Positions 47,922 to 55,359 of a stretch of 64,000 nt of DNA are shown piece by piece. Source of the DNA: VRUE01 sp036276735 (GTDB lineage: Bacteria > Actinomycetota > Thermoleophilia > Solirubrobacterales > 70-9); NCBI GenBank assembly GCA_036276735.1, contig DASUOH010000021.1:1-64000 (forward strand), written 5' to 3'. Each line of letters starts with the position of its first letter. Position 1 is the first letter of the stretch. The notes under the pieces are model-generated. The model did no database searches and was not told the DNA's origin. It saw only the letters and a program-made list of their open reading frames with translations. Made by a program: the position numbers and the translations under genes.

Positions 47922-48631
47922 GCGAGAACCGCCGCGGCGCCTCCGACCGCGAGCGTCTCCAGGCCCGCTCTCCACCAGGCCTGTTCGACGAAGCGCGACT
48001 TGAGGCTGCCGACGGCGAAGAAGGCGACGGCCGTCATCGCGGCGCTCCAGGCGAAGACGTGGTCGAGCACTCCGGGGAAGACCGCGTCGAAGACGAAGGC
48101 GAGGAGCGGGAAGGAGCCGACCGTGACGAAGGCGAGCAGCGTCGCGGCGCCGGCCCGCAGGGGGCTGGGTTCCGCTCCACCGAGGCCCAGCTCCTCGTGC
48201 AGCATCGTGCTCACCCAGAGGTCGCGGTCGGCGGTGATGACGTCGACGACGCGTTCGAGGTCCTTGCCCTCGAATCCCTTGGCGGCGAAGATCTGGCGGA
48301 TCTCCTCCCGCTCTCCCTCGGGGACCAGGCTCACGTGCCGCTCCTCCTCGCGGCGAGCGCCCTCCAGCTGCTGGCGCTCCGCCCGCAGGCCGAGGAAGTT
48401 GCTGACCGCCATGCTGAACCCGTCGGCGATCAGGTTGGCGCCGCCCAGGATCAGCACCACGCTGGCGCTCAGGTCGGCGCCCTCGACCCCGGCCACCACG
48501 GCGAAGGTGGTGACGGCGCCGTCGATCGCGCCGTAGATGAAGTCGCGCAGGTAGCTGGAGGACGGGGGGCTGCTCAGCCTGCGACGAACCGCGTCGGGAG
48601 AGTGGTCGTCGGCGAGGATCGGATCGGCCAT
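47885..48631 (-). CDS. VIT/CCC1-family iron-manganese transporter
   Basis: The 248-aa protein has the VIT signature RDFIYGAIDGAVTTFAVVAGVEGADLS, then GGANLIADGFSMAVSNFLG, a charged cytoplasmic loop (RREEERHVSLVPEGEREEIRQIFAAKGFEGKDLERVVDVI) and three C-terminal helices. Five membrane spans in total. Members move Fe2+ or Mn2+ out of the cytosol. It is convergent with the glycosyltransferase gene and monocistronic here. The ATG at 48631 matches the usual start. Confidence 0.9.
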   Translation of the reverse strand: MADPILADDHSPDAVRRRLSSPPSSSYLRDFIYGAIDGAVTTFAVVAGVEGADLSASVVLILGGANLIADGFSMAVSNFLGLRAERQQLEGARREEERHVSLVPEGEREEIRQIFAAKGFEGKDLERVVDVITADRDLWVSTMLHEELGLGGAEPSPLRAGAATLLAFVTVGSFPLLAFVFDAVFPGVLDHVFAWSAAMTAVAFFAVGSLKSRFVEQAWWRAGLETLAVGGAAAVLAYAVGAFLEAVV

Positions 48632-48753
48632 GGCTCCAAGCCTAGGCTCGATCGCCCTCCAGCCCTAACCCTCCGAAGGGTCTCCGAAGTGCTGGACGAA
48701 GACATCCGAGCCCGGGAAGACCTCGGACTCGTGACCGTCAGCCGAAGTCATCG

Positions 48754-48900
48754 TCAGTCGGCCAGCTTCTCGTCGAGCTGCTTGCGGATGCCGTCGCAGA
48801 CCGCTTCGGCGTCGGGGTTGTAGCGCTCGGATGCGAGAACCCCCACCAAGACCTCCGCGTCGGGCCTGGAGAGCGTCAACGTGATCGTCTGGTCAGCCAT
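48754..48900 (-). CDS. 48-aa small protein under the stress promoter
   Basis: ATG 48900 opens a frame encoding MADQTITLTLSRPDAEVLVG, then VLASERYNPDAEAVCDGIRK and QLDEKLAD. It has good GC3 codon use and a helical, acidic profile. It overlaps the stop of a 12-codon frame, whose strong ribosome site probably serves both. It is the only gene downstream of promoter C on this strand. I do not know the family. Confidence 0.6.
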   Translation of the reverse strand: MADQTITLTLSRPDAEVLVGVLASERYNPDAEAVCDGIRKQLDEKLAD

Positions 48901-48931
48901 TGGACTTCGCCTTGATCAGCTCGGTCGCCAT
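48893..48931 (-). CDS. 12-codon leader frame ahead of the 48-aa gene
   Basis: AAGGAGGAAAG lies directly before ATG 48931, an almost ideal Shine-Dalgarno site. The frame reads MATELIKAKSNG and stops within the start region of the next frame, so ribosomes ending here can restart at 48900. It may be a true micro-peptide or only a translational lead-in. Confidence 0.45.
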   Translation of the reverse strand: MATELIKAKSNG

Positions 48932-48963
48932 CTTTCCTCCTTGGTCGAAGTTCGCTCGGAACG

Positions 48964-49009
48964 AATGTAGGGCTCCTTCGGACCCCTGCCATCGGGGAAC
49001 ATCCCCGAC
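48964..49009 (-). promoter_or_regulatory. Stress-island promoter C (minus strand)
   Basis: On the minus strand TCGGGGATGTTCCCCGA forms a palindrome, and its CCCCGATG (48997-48990) is followed after exactly 20 bp by TACATT (48969-48964), then a short leader with a strong ribosome site and ATG 48931. This is the third promoter with this spacing in the island. Confidence 0.6.
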
Positions 49010-49039
49010 CGTCGGCGGGGTTTCCACTGATTCCTCGAT

Positions 49040-50011
49040 TCAGGTGGCGATCAGGCTCGCGATCGCCAGGTAGACGGCGATCGACAGCAGATCCTGGACG
49101 ATCGTCGCGAGTGGGCCCGACCCGAAAGCGGGGTCGCTCCCCAGTCGCGTCAACAGTCCTGGCAGGACGGTGGCGACCGAGGTGGCGATCGCGCAGCTTG
49201 CGGTCAGCGCCAGCGCCACCGCCAGAGCCACGTCACTGTCGCCCCAGCCGATCAGCGCGAAGGGAAAGAACGCGAGCCCGATCAGGACGCCGATCAAGAC
49301 CCCGGTGATCAGCTCTCGGCCGACCACCGCCCGCATGTCGACATTGGCGCTCATCCCGCGGATCAGCAGCGTCTCGGTCTGCGTCCCGACCGCATCGGCC
49401 ATGTAGACGACGGCGGGAACGAAGAAGGCCAAGAGGACAACCTTTTCCAGCTGGGCCTCGAAGGCGCCGACGATCACCGCCGAGGCCATCGCCCCGACGA
49501 GGCCGACCAGCAACCAGGGGAGGCGGTGCAGGAGCCGGCGAGAGACCGGCTCCTCCACCGCCAGGCGGGCTCGGCCGCTGCTGGCGAGGTAACCGCCGAG
49601 ACGAGCCGCGTCCTCGTCGTGCTGGGCAAGCAGCCGGCCGATCAACCGGTGCGCCGGGACCAGCCCGACGAACATGCCGTCCGCGTCGGTTACGGCCAAG
49701 TTGCTCTGCCGGTGGCGCACCATCCGCCAAGCGACGCCCTCATCCGAGTCGTCGGGTCCTACGACCACAGGCTCGCGGTCCATCAGGTCCTCGATTAGCG
49801 TCTCCTGGGGAGCCTCGAGCAACCGACTCAGCGCCACGAGGCCAACCAGCCTGCCCTCGTCGAGCACGACGACGTCGTCGACGAGGTCGAACGCCTCGCC
49901 AACCATGTAGCGACGCGCCTCGGCGGCGGAGCGGGATGGCGAGATGACCGGGACACGAGCGGTCGAATGCGTTCCGATATCGCCGCTCAGCAGATCGCGT
50001 GATCCCTCCAT
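49040..50011 (-). CDS. MgtE-type magnesium transporter lacking the N domain
   Basis: The 323-aa protein has two CBS domains (about 15-140: VVVLDEGRLVGLVALSRLLE; LAVTDADGMFVGLVPAHRLIGRLL) and the MgtE membrane domain (LPWLLVGLVGAMASAVIVGAFE, AFFVPAVVYMADAVGTQTETLLIRGM, with five helices). Standard MgtE is about 450 aa with an additional N-terminal superhelical domain that senses Mg2+ and is missing here. Loss of that domain may alter gating. ATG 50011. It is divergent from an alcohol dehydrogenase. Confidence 0.88.
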   Translation of the reverse strand: MEGSRDLLSGDIGTHSTARVPVISPSRSAAEARRYMVGEAFDLVDDVVVLDEGRLVGLVALSRLLEAPQETLIEDLMDREPVVVGPDDSDEGVAWRMVRHRQSNLAVTDADGMFVGLVPAHRLIGRLLAQHDEDAARLGGYLASSGRARLAVEEPVSRRLLHRLPWLLVGLVGAMASAVIVGAFEAQLEKVVLLAFFVPAVVYMADAVGTQTETLLIRGMSANVDMRAVVGRELITGVLIGVLIGLAFFPFALIGWGDSDVALAVALALTASCAIATSVATVLPGLLTRLGSDPAFGSGPLATIVQDLLSIAVYLAIASLIAT

Positions 50012-50061
50012 CGGGGTCCATTCTCCCGGCAGCGCCAGTCGCCAGCCACGATCATGGGCCG

Positions 50062-51054
50062 ATGCGCGCGATGGCCTTCGAAAAGCCCGGGGAACCGCTC
50101 CGCGAGGCGGAGCTGCCGGAGCCGACGCCGGGTCCAGGCCAGGTACTGATCGCGGTCAGCGCTTGCGGGGTCTGCCGCACCGACCTCCACATCCTCGACG
50201 GCGATCTCCAGCGCCCAAAGCTGCCATTGGTGCCAGGTCATCAGATCGTCGGCACCGTCGCCGGCCACGGAGAGGGAGCCGGGCGCTTCGACCCGGGGCA
50301 GCGGGTCGGTGTCCCCTGGCTCGGCTGGACCGACGGGACCTGTCGCTACTGCCGCAGCGGCCGCGAGAACCTCTGCGACAACGCCCGCTTCACCGGCTAC
50401 GACATCGACGGCGGCTTCGCACAACTGGCCGTCGCCGACGAGCGCTTTTGCTTTCCGATCCCAGCCGGCTATCCCGACATACAGGCGGCGCCGTTGCTAT
50501 GTGCCGGGCTGATCGGCTACCGCGCCCTGCGGCTGGTCGGTGAGGCTGAGCGGATCGGGTTCTATGGCTTCGGCGCCTCGGCGCACATCCTCTGCCAGGT
50601 CGCGGTCCACGAAGGCCGCCGGGTCTTCGCCTTCACCCGCGAAGGGGACGCCGACGGGCAGCGGTTCGCCCGCAGCCTCGGCGCCGAGTGGGCTGGGCAC
50701 TCCGGCGAGCTGCCACCGGAAGAGCTCGACGGCGCGATCGTCTTCGCCGCGGCCGGTCCTCTGATGCCCGCGGCCCTGCGGGCGACCGCCAAGGGCGCCA
50801 GGGTGATCAGCGCCGGCATCCACATGAGCGACATCCCCTCCTTTCCCTACGAGATCCTCTGGGAGGAGCGCACGCTCGGATCGGTCGCCAACCTGACCCG
50901 CCGCGACGGTGAGGAGTTCATGGCGCTGGCGCCCGCGGTGCCGGTGCGGACCGAGGTGACGACGTATCCGCTGCAGGAGGCGAACATCGCCCTCGAGGAT
51001 CTACGCGCGGGACGTTTTCCCGGCGCTGCCGTCCTGGAGGTCGACAGCGGCTGA
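50062..51054 (+). CDS. Zinc-dependent alcohol dehydrogenase, AdhA type
   Basis: The 330-aa protein has SACGVCRTDLHILDGDL and VPGHQIVGTVAGHG (catalytic zinc), the structural zinc cluster CRYCRSGRENLCDNARFTGY, and a nucleotide region IGFYGFGASAHILCQVA with a G-x-G-x2-A variant. It ends ALEDLRAGRFPGAAVLEV. This is the AdhA subfamily (about 330-345 aa) related to Rv1862. ATG 50062 is preferred to an upstream start at 49999 that would overlap the MgtE gene. It is a second, different alcohol dehydrogenase from that at 45406. Confidence 0.9.
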   Translation: MRAMAFEKPGEPLREAELPEPTPGPGQVLIAVSACGVCRTDLHILDGDLQRPKLPLVPGHQIVGTVAGHGEGAGRFDPGQRVGVPWLGWTDGTCRYCRSGRENLCDNARFTGYDIDGGFAQLAVADERFCFPIPAGYPDIQAAPLLCAGLIGYRALRLVGEAERIGFYGFGASAHILCQVAVHEGRRVFAFTREGDADGQRFARSLGAEWAGHSGELPPEELDGAIVFAAAGPLMPAALRATAKGARVISAGIHMSDIPSFPYEILWEERTLGSVANLTRRDGEEFMALAPAVPVRTEVTTYPLQEANIALEDLRAGRFPGAAVLEVDSG

Positions 51055-51627
51055 TGCCGGATCGAGGGGCCGCGCCAGAGGCTGGGGACCAAGGCGCCCA
51101 GAGCCTGCGTCGAGTCGTCTCGCGGCGGATGCTCTTCTTCTTCATCCTCGGCGACATCCTCGGCGGCGGGATCTACGCCCGCGATCGGCCTGATGGCCCT
51201 GGCAAACGGGGCGTTGATCAACATGATCATGGCTTCCCGCCTGCTCTACGGCATGGCGAAAGAGGGCGTCCTTCCCGCTTCGCTGGCACGCCTGAGCGGC
51301 CGCCAGACCCCGGTGGTGGCGATCGCCTTCACGACCCTGATCGCGGCCGGTCTGATCCTCACCGGCGAGCTCGGGACGCTTGCCGATACGACGGTGCTGC
51401 TCCTGCTCGCGGTCTTCATCGCCGTCAACGTCTCCGCCCTTCTGCTGCGAGGGGACCGCGTCAACCACGAGCACTTCCGGGTCCCAGTTGCGCTTCCGGT
51501 CCTCGGCGTCGGCGCCTGCCTGCTCGTCATGACCCAGGTCGAGGCAGAGACGTGGGCGCGAGCCGGAGCGCTGCTCGGCCTCGGAGTCTTGCTGTGGGTT
51601 CTGCAGCGAAGCGCCCTCAATCGGTGA
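51054..51627 (+). pseudogene. Broken APC-family amino acid permease (internal deletion)
   Basis: ATG 51054 opens a frame with the usual APC N-terminus (LRRVVSRRMLFFFILGDILGGGIYA) that loses homology at about 51178. From about 51193, in another frame, the C-terminal part of the same family continues (NGALINMIMASRLLYGMAKEGVLPASLARLSGRQTPVVAI, four more helices, to the stop at 51627). About 250 internal residues, half of the transporter, are gone. The remains cannot transport. An intact APC-family gene lies at 55360, so deletion by recombination is conceivable. Confidence 0.8.
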
Positions 51628-51958
51628 GAGCCGAGCCGAGCTCGGCAAGCTGGGACTCGATCCCGGCACAGACCTGATCGCATAGCTTCAGGACGGCCGG
51701 GTCGGAGATCCAGTACAGGGTGCTGGTCCCCTGCTTGCGGCGGCCCAGGAAGCCGCCGGCATGGAGTGCGGCGAGATGCTTTGACACGTTCTGCTGCGAG
51801 GTGCCAAGGGCCGTCGTGACCTCACCGACCGAGGCCTCTCCCCTAGTCCTCAACTGATCGAGGATCCGCAGCCTGTTGGCATCCGACAGCACCTGGAAGC
51901 GCCGGGCGATCAGCTCGGCGGCGGCCGGGTTCAGCGGGCTTTTCATCTTGGCTGGCAT
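51617..51958 (-). CDS. ArsR-family winged-helix repressor
   Basis: The 113-aa protein has the ArsR core ARRFQVLSDANRLRILDQLRTRGEASVGEVTTALGTSQQNVSKHLAALHAGGFLGRRKQGTSTLYWISD. No clear metal-binding CxC pair is seen in the recognition helix region. A single Cys lies near the C-terminus (LKLCDQVCAGIE has two). ATG 51958 is preferred. TTG 51982 would overlap the operator palindrome, and TAAGAT just upstream can act as -10. It is divergent from a three-gene set ending in an MMPL transporter and probably controls it. Confidence 0.88.
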   Translation of the reverse strand: MPAKMKSPLNPAAAELIARRFQVLSDANRLRILDQLRTRGEASVGEVTTALGTSQQNVSKHLAALHAGGFLGRRKQGTSTLYWISDPAVLKLCDQVCAGIESQLAELGSALTD

Positions 51959-51975
51959 CTCTGTTATCTTACCCT

Positions 51976-51989
51976 TTAACAACTGTTAA
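51976..51989. promoter_or_regulatory. ArsR operator candidate
   Basis: TTAACA-ac-TGTTAA is a perfect 6-bp inverted repeat in an AT-rich stretch between the divergent ArsR gene and the YgaP-like gene. It overlaps the likely promoter elements of both. Confidence 0.6.
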
Positions 51990-52023
51990 GTTGTATAGCT
52001 GTATATCTAGAGAGAGGATAGCG

Positions 52024-52290
52024 ATGCCGACTGTCGCCCAGCGCTCTGACCGACCAAGCCACGGCTCTACGTCCACCGGCCCGTCGCATTGGCCCCTGGA
52101 GCGGGTCCTCTTCCTGATGGCCGGCACGATGACCGGCCTGAGCGCGCTGCTCAGCGCAATCGTCAGCCCCTGGTTCCTGCTCCTGACCGGCTTCGTGGCC
52201 CTCAACCAGCTCGCCTACGTCGTCTTCGGCAACTGCCCCAGCTCCCTGGTTCTGCGGCGGCTCGGACTCAGGGCGGGACGCGAGTGGTGA
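52024..52290 (+). CDS. Small membrane protein, YgaP-like transmembrane domain (DUF2892)
   Basis: The 88-aa protein has a polar N-terminus, then two membrane helices (ERVLFLMAGTMTGLSALLSAIVSPWFLLLTGFVALNQLAYVVFGNCPSSLVLRRLGLR). The RxLxLxAG start and FxGxCP-like loop with one Cys are typical of the DUF2892/YgaP domain, often found beside sulfur-transfer and ArsR genes. AGAGAGGATAGCG precedes ATG 52024. The stop overlaps the MMPL start (GTGA). Confidence 0.82.
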   Translation: MPTVAQRSDRPSHGSTSTGPSHWPLERVLFLMAGTMTGLSALLSAIVSPWFLLLTGFVALNQLAYVVFGNCPSSLVLRRLGLRAGREW

Positions 52291-54473
52291 GCGAACTGGG
52301 ACCGATCGGGCGGCTGGGGCGCTTCGCCGCCAGCCGCCCGCGGCCGGTCCTCATAGCCTGGGTGGCGATCGCCGTCGGGCTGGGGGCTCTGGCGCCGAAG
52401 GTCGAGACGGCCCTCTCCGGCGCCGGCTGGCAGGCGAACGGTTCGGAGTCGGTGCAGGTGCGCGAGCAGCTCGACTCGGCCTTCGCCGGCGCCGGCGCCT
52501 ACAGCCTCCAGGTCGCCGTCCACTCCGACAGCCTTACGACCGCCGACCCAGCCTTCCGCGCCACCCTGCGGCGCGCCGGGCGGCTGCTCGCCGCCGACCC
52601 GGCGGTCGGGCGGGTGACGCTGCCGCGCCGGGCCGTCTCGATCTCCGCCGACGGCCGCACGGCGGTGATCCGCGCCAGCTCGGCCGGCGACCCGAACGAG
52701 ATGGTGGCCGCCGCGGGCGACCTGAAGAGACCGCTGGCAGCCGGCGCCGCACCCGGCGTCGAGGTCAGCCTCACCGGCGCGGCCGGCATGTGGTCGGACT
52801 TCAACGAGGCGAACAAAGAGGCCATGCTGCGCTCGGAGCTGATCTCCTGGCCGGTGACCCTGGCGATCCTCGTGCTCGCCTTCGGCTCGCTGGTCGCCGC
52901 CGGACTGCCGCTGATGCTGACGATCGTCGGCCTCGTCGCCTCGGCGGGCATGCTCTACCTCGGCACGCTGGTCGCGCCGATCTCGATCTGGGCGATGAAC
53001 TTCGCGCTGATGTTCGCGCTGGCGCTGGGCATCGACTACGCGCTGTTCATCGTGATGCGCTTCCGCAGCGCGCTCTTCGGCCAGGGGATGGAGCCGGCCG
53101 ACGCGGTCGGCGCCACCATGGACACCGCCGGCAAGGCGGTGCTGTTCTCCGGCATCACGGTGCTGATCTCGCTCTCTGCCGTGATGCTCGTCCCCAGTCC
53201 CGCCTTCCGCTCGATGTCGCTGGGGATCATGATCTCGGTGCTGTTCGTGCTGGCGGCGACGCTGACCCTGCTGCCCGCGGTGCTGGGCAGGCTGGGGGCG
53301 CGGGTCGACCGGCTGGCGCTGCCCTGGGCGCACAGCGGCGAGCATCGCTCCCGCCGCTTCGCCGCCTGGGCGGAGCGGCTCTGGCGCCGGCCGTTGCTTT
53401 TCGGCGGCGCCGCTCTCGCCATCCTCCTCCTGCTCGCCGCCCCGGTGCTGGGGCTGAAGACGGGCATGCCCTCGATCAAGGTGGTGCCGGAGGAGGACGG
53501 CTCGCGAGTCGGCTACGAGCAGGTGGTCGACGCCTTCGGCCCCGGCGCGCCCGGCGCCCTGCAGGTGGTCTCGGCGCCGCAGCAGTCGAAGCGCCTCGCC
53601 GCGACTCTGGCCGCCGACCCCGGCATCGCCGCGGTGATGCCGGGCGCCGAGAGCCCCGACGGCCGCCTGGCGTTGACCGAGGCGATCCCCGCCGCCGGCC
53701 CGTCGACGAGCGCCTTCGGCGCAACGGTCGACCGCCTGCGCGACGAACTGCCGCCGGGCGTCCTGGTCGGAGGCGCGGGGGCCGAAAACCACGACCTCGA
53801 AGCGGCGCTGGCGACGAAGACCCCGCTCGCGATCGGGCTTGTCCTCGGTCTCGGCTTCCTGCTGCTCCTGGTCGCCTTCCAGGCGCCGCTGATCGCCGCG
53901 ATCGGCGTGCTGACCAACCTGCTTGCCACGGGCGCCGCCTTCGGCGTCGCCACCCTGATCTTCCAGGAGGGGCATCTCTCCGGCCTGCTCGGCTTCGAGT
54001 CGCAGGGCTTTCTCGACGCCTGGGGCCCGATCTTCTTCTTCGCGATGATCTTCGCGATCGCGATGGACTACACCGTCTTCCTGCTCTCCTCGGCGCGGGA
54101 GCACTGGGAGCGCTCCGGCGACGCGCGCGAGGCGATGGTCGGCGGCCTCGCCCACTCGGGCCGTGTGATCCTCGCCGCCGGCGGCGTCATGGTCGCGGTC
54201 TTCTTCACCTTCGCCCTCTCGGGGCCCCTGCCACCCAAGGAGATGGGGGTGATCCTCGGGGTCGCCGTCCTGCTCGACGCCTTCCTCGTGCGGCTGACGC
54301 TGCTGCCCGTCTTCCTGCGACTGTCCGGCTCCGCCGCCTGGTACCTGCCGGCCTGGCTCGAGCGGCTGCTGCCCGCGGTTCGCTTCGGTCATGGCGACTC
54401 AGGGCCAGCTCGCACTCCGGACGTGCTTGACGAGAAGCGAAGCCCGGTCGCGCCGCCTTCCCGGACCGCCTAA
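52287..54473 (+). CDS. MMPL/RND-family transporter
   Basis: The 728-aa protein has the MMPL plan: helix 1 (PRPVLIAWVAIAVGLGALAP), an extracytoplasmic domain, five helices with ALALGIDYALFIVMRFRSAL (the D-Y proton-relay motif), a long cytoplasmic link, and a second repeat with FAIAMDYTVFLLSSAREHW and a last hairpin. GTG 52287 overlaps the previous gene. The long open frame before it is a shadow of the DUF2892 gene. The substrate is unknown; in actinobacteria MMPL proteins often carry lipids or drugs. The ArsR upstream may respond to a toxic compound. Confidence 0.92.
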   Translation: MSELGPIGRLGRFAASRPRPVLIAWVAIAVGLGALAPKVETALSGAGWQANGSESVQVREQLDSAFAGAGAYSLQVAVHSDSLTTADPAFRATLRRAGRLLAADPAVGRVTLPRRAVSISADGRTAVIRASSAGDPNEMVAAAGDLKRPLAAGAAPGVEVSLTGAAGMWSDFNEANKEAMLRSELISWPVTLAILVLAFGSLVAAGLPLMLTIVGLVASAGMLYLGTLVAPISIWAMNFALMFALALGIDYALFIVMRFRSALFGQGMEPADAVGATMDTAGKAVLFSGITVLISLSAVMLVPSPAFRSMSLGIMISVLFVLAATLTLLPAVLGRLGARVDRLALPWAHSGEHRSRRFAAWAERLWRRPLLFGGAALAILLLLAAPVLGLKTGMPSIKVVPEEDGSRVGYEQVVDAFGPGAPGALQVVSAPQQSKRLAATLAADPGIAAVMPGAESPDGRLALTEAIPAAGPSTSAFGATVDRLRDELPPGVLVGGAGAENHDLEAALATKTPLAIGLVLGLGFLLLLVAFQAPLIAAIGVLTNLLATGAAFGVATLIFQEGHLSGLLGFESQGFLDAWGPIFFFAMIFAIAMDYTVFLLSSAREHWERSGDAREAMVGGLAHSGRVILAAGGVMVAVFFTFALSGPLPPKEMGVILGVAVLLDAFLVRLTLLPVFLRLSGSAAWYLPAWLERLLPAVRFGHGDSGPARTPDVLDEKRSPVAPPSRTA

Positions 54474-54485
54474 GCTCTCGCCCCC

Positions 54486-54573
54486 AGAGCGATGGGGCTC
54501 GCTCCTTCATAACCGCGGCGTCGAGGCCGCTGATGGCTCCTATCCCGTCAACAGCGACGACGATAGGAGGCGC
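54486..54573 (+). promoter_or_regulatory. Fluoride riboswitch (crcB motif) with ribosome-site hairpin
   Basis: AGCGATGGGGCTCGCT, then CATAAC and CCGCTGATGGCTCCTA match the crcB-motif layout (GGCGATG...GCTGATGGCnnCTA). The end of the aptamer, CTCCTATC, can pair with GATAGGAG, which holds the ribosome site of the next gene (8 bp, 17-base loop). In the bound state the CTCCTA part would be kept in the aptamer, so fluoride should open the ribosome site. The role of this alternative pair is inferred. Confidence 0.88.
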
Positions 54574-54580
54574 CATCGAG

Positions 54581-54988
54581 ATGGTCTTCAAGCGACACCC
54601 GCTGCGAAAGCTGGCGGCGATCTATGCGGGCGGAGTCGCCGGTGCCCTGATCCGGGTCGGCCTCGCCCAGGCGATGCCCCACGCTGCCGATTCCTGGCCG
54701 TGGCCGACCTTCACCGTGAACATGGTCGGCGCCCTCGCGATCGGCTACCTCTTCGCCTCCTTCCGCGACCACAGCCCCGATCAGCTCCACCACCCTTTCC
54801 TCGCGACCGGCATCTGCGGCACCCTGACCACCTTCTCGACCATGCAGCTGGAGCTGTTCGCGATGGTCGAAGCCGGCCATCTCCCGCTCGCCGCCGCCTA
54901 CTGCGCCGCGACCCTCGCCTGCGGCTACCTGGCGGTGCGGGCCGGGATCGCAGCCGAGCGTCGCCTGACCCTGGCGGTCGGTTCGTGA
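54581..54988 (+). CDS. crcB: Fluoride channel Fluc/CrcB, first subunit
   Basis: The 135-aa protein has four helices and the Fluc motifs: GGVAGALIRVGLAQ, FTVNMVGALAIGYL (pore Asn) and TGICGTLTTFSTMQLEL (TTFST, sodium site and Phe box). Fluc channels export fluoride passively as antiparallel dimers. ATG 54581 is chosen. An ATG at 54533 lies in the fluoride riboswitch core. The stop overlaps the start of the second subunit (GTGA). Two adjacent different genes indicate a heterodimeric channel. Confidence 0.94.
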   Translation: MVFKRHPLRKLAAIYAGGVAGALIRVGLAQAMPHAADSWPWPTFTVNMVGALAIGYLFASFRDHSPDQLHHPFLATGICGTLTTFSTMQLELFAMVEAGHLPLAAAYCAATLACGYLAVRAGIAAERRLTLAVGS

Positions 54989-55356
54989 GCCCGGTGGGCT
55001 GGCTCGCCGTTGGCCTGCTCGGGGGCGCGGCGGCTGGCGCCCGCTACCTCCTCGATGCCGAGCTGTCGCACAGATTCAGCTCTGATTTCCCGCTCGGCAT
55101 CCTCGCGGTGAACTTGGCCGGCGCCTTGGCGGTCGGGCTGGTCGCCGGATCGACGCTCGGCGGCGAAGCGTCGACGATCCTCGCCAGTGGAGCGATCGGG
55201 TCGTTCACCACGTTCTCGACCTTGATGCTCGATACCCATCTGCTGGACGCGAGCGGCCGGGTAAAGCTCGCCTGGCTGAACCTGGCCCTCTCGCTCGTCG
55301 CCGGCTTCCTCGCGCTCGCCCTCGGGCACGGCATCGCCAGGTCCACCGGCTTCTAG
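54985..55356 (+). CDS. crcB: Fluoride channel Fluc/CrcB, second subunit
   Basis: The 123-aa protein repeats the plan: LLGGAAAGARYLLDAEL, GILAVNLAGALAVGLV (pore Asn) and SGAIGSFTTFSTLMLDTHLL, with a closing helix LALSLVAGFLALALGHGI. Lower similarity to the first subunit and opposite charge bias suggest complementary topology. GTG 54985 overlaps the first gene. The convergent APC-USP gene ends 3 bp away. Confidence 0.93.
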   Translation: MSPVGWLAVGLLGGAAAGARYLLDAELSHRFSSDFPLGILAVNLAGALAVGLVAGSTLGGEASTILASGAIGSFTTFSTLMLDTHLLDASGRVKLAWLNLALSLVAGFLALALGHGIARSTGF

Positions 55357-55359
55357 GGC

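Noticed and set aside
49997..50030. A fourth stress-promoter box (CATCGGGGTCC) before the MgtE and alcohol dehydrogenase genes
   Set aside because: The half-site is present but overlaps the MgtE start codon, and no -10 box lies 20 bp from it in either direction.
52215..54392. 725-codon minus-strand frame opposite the MMPL gene
   Set aside because: Composition is dominated by Arg, Gly, Asp and Gln, as expected of an antisense frame.
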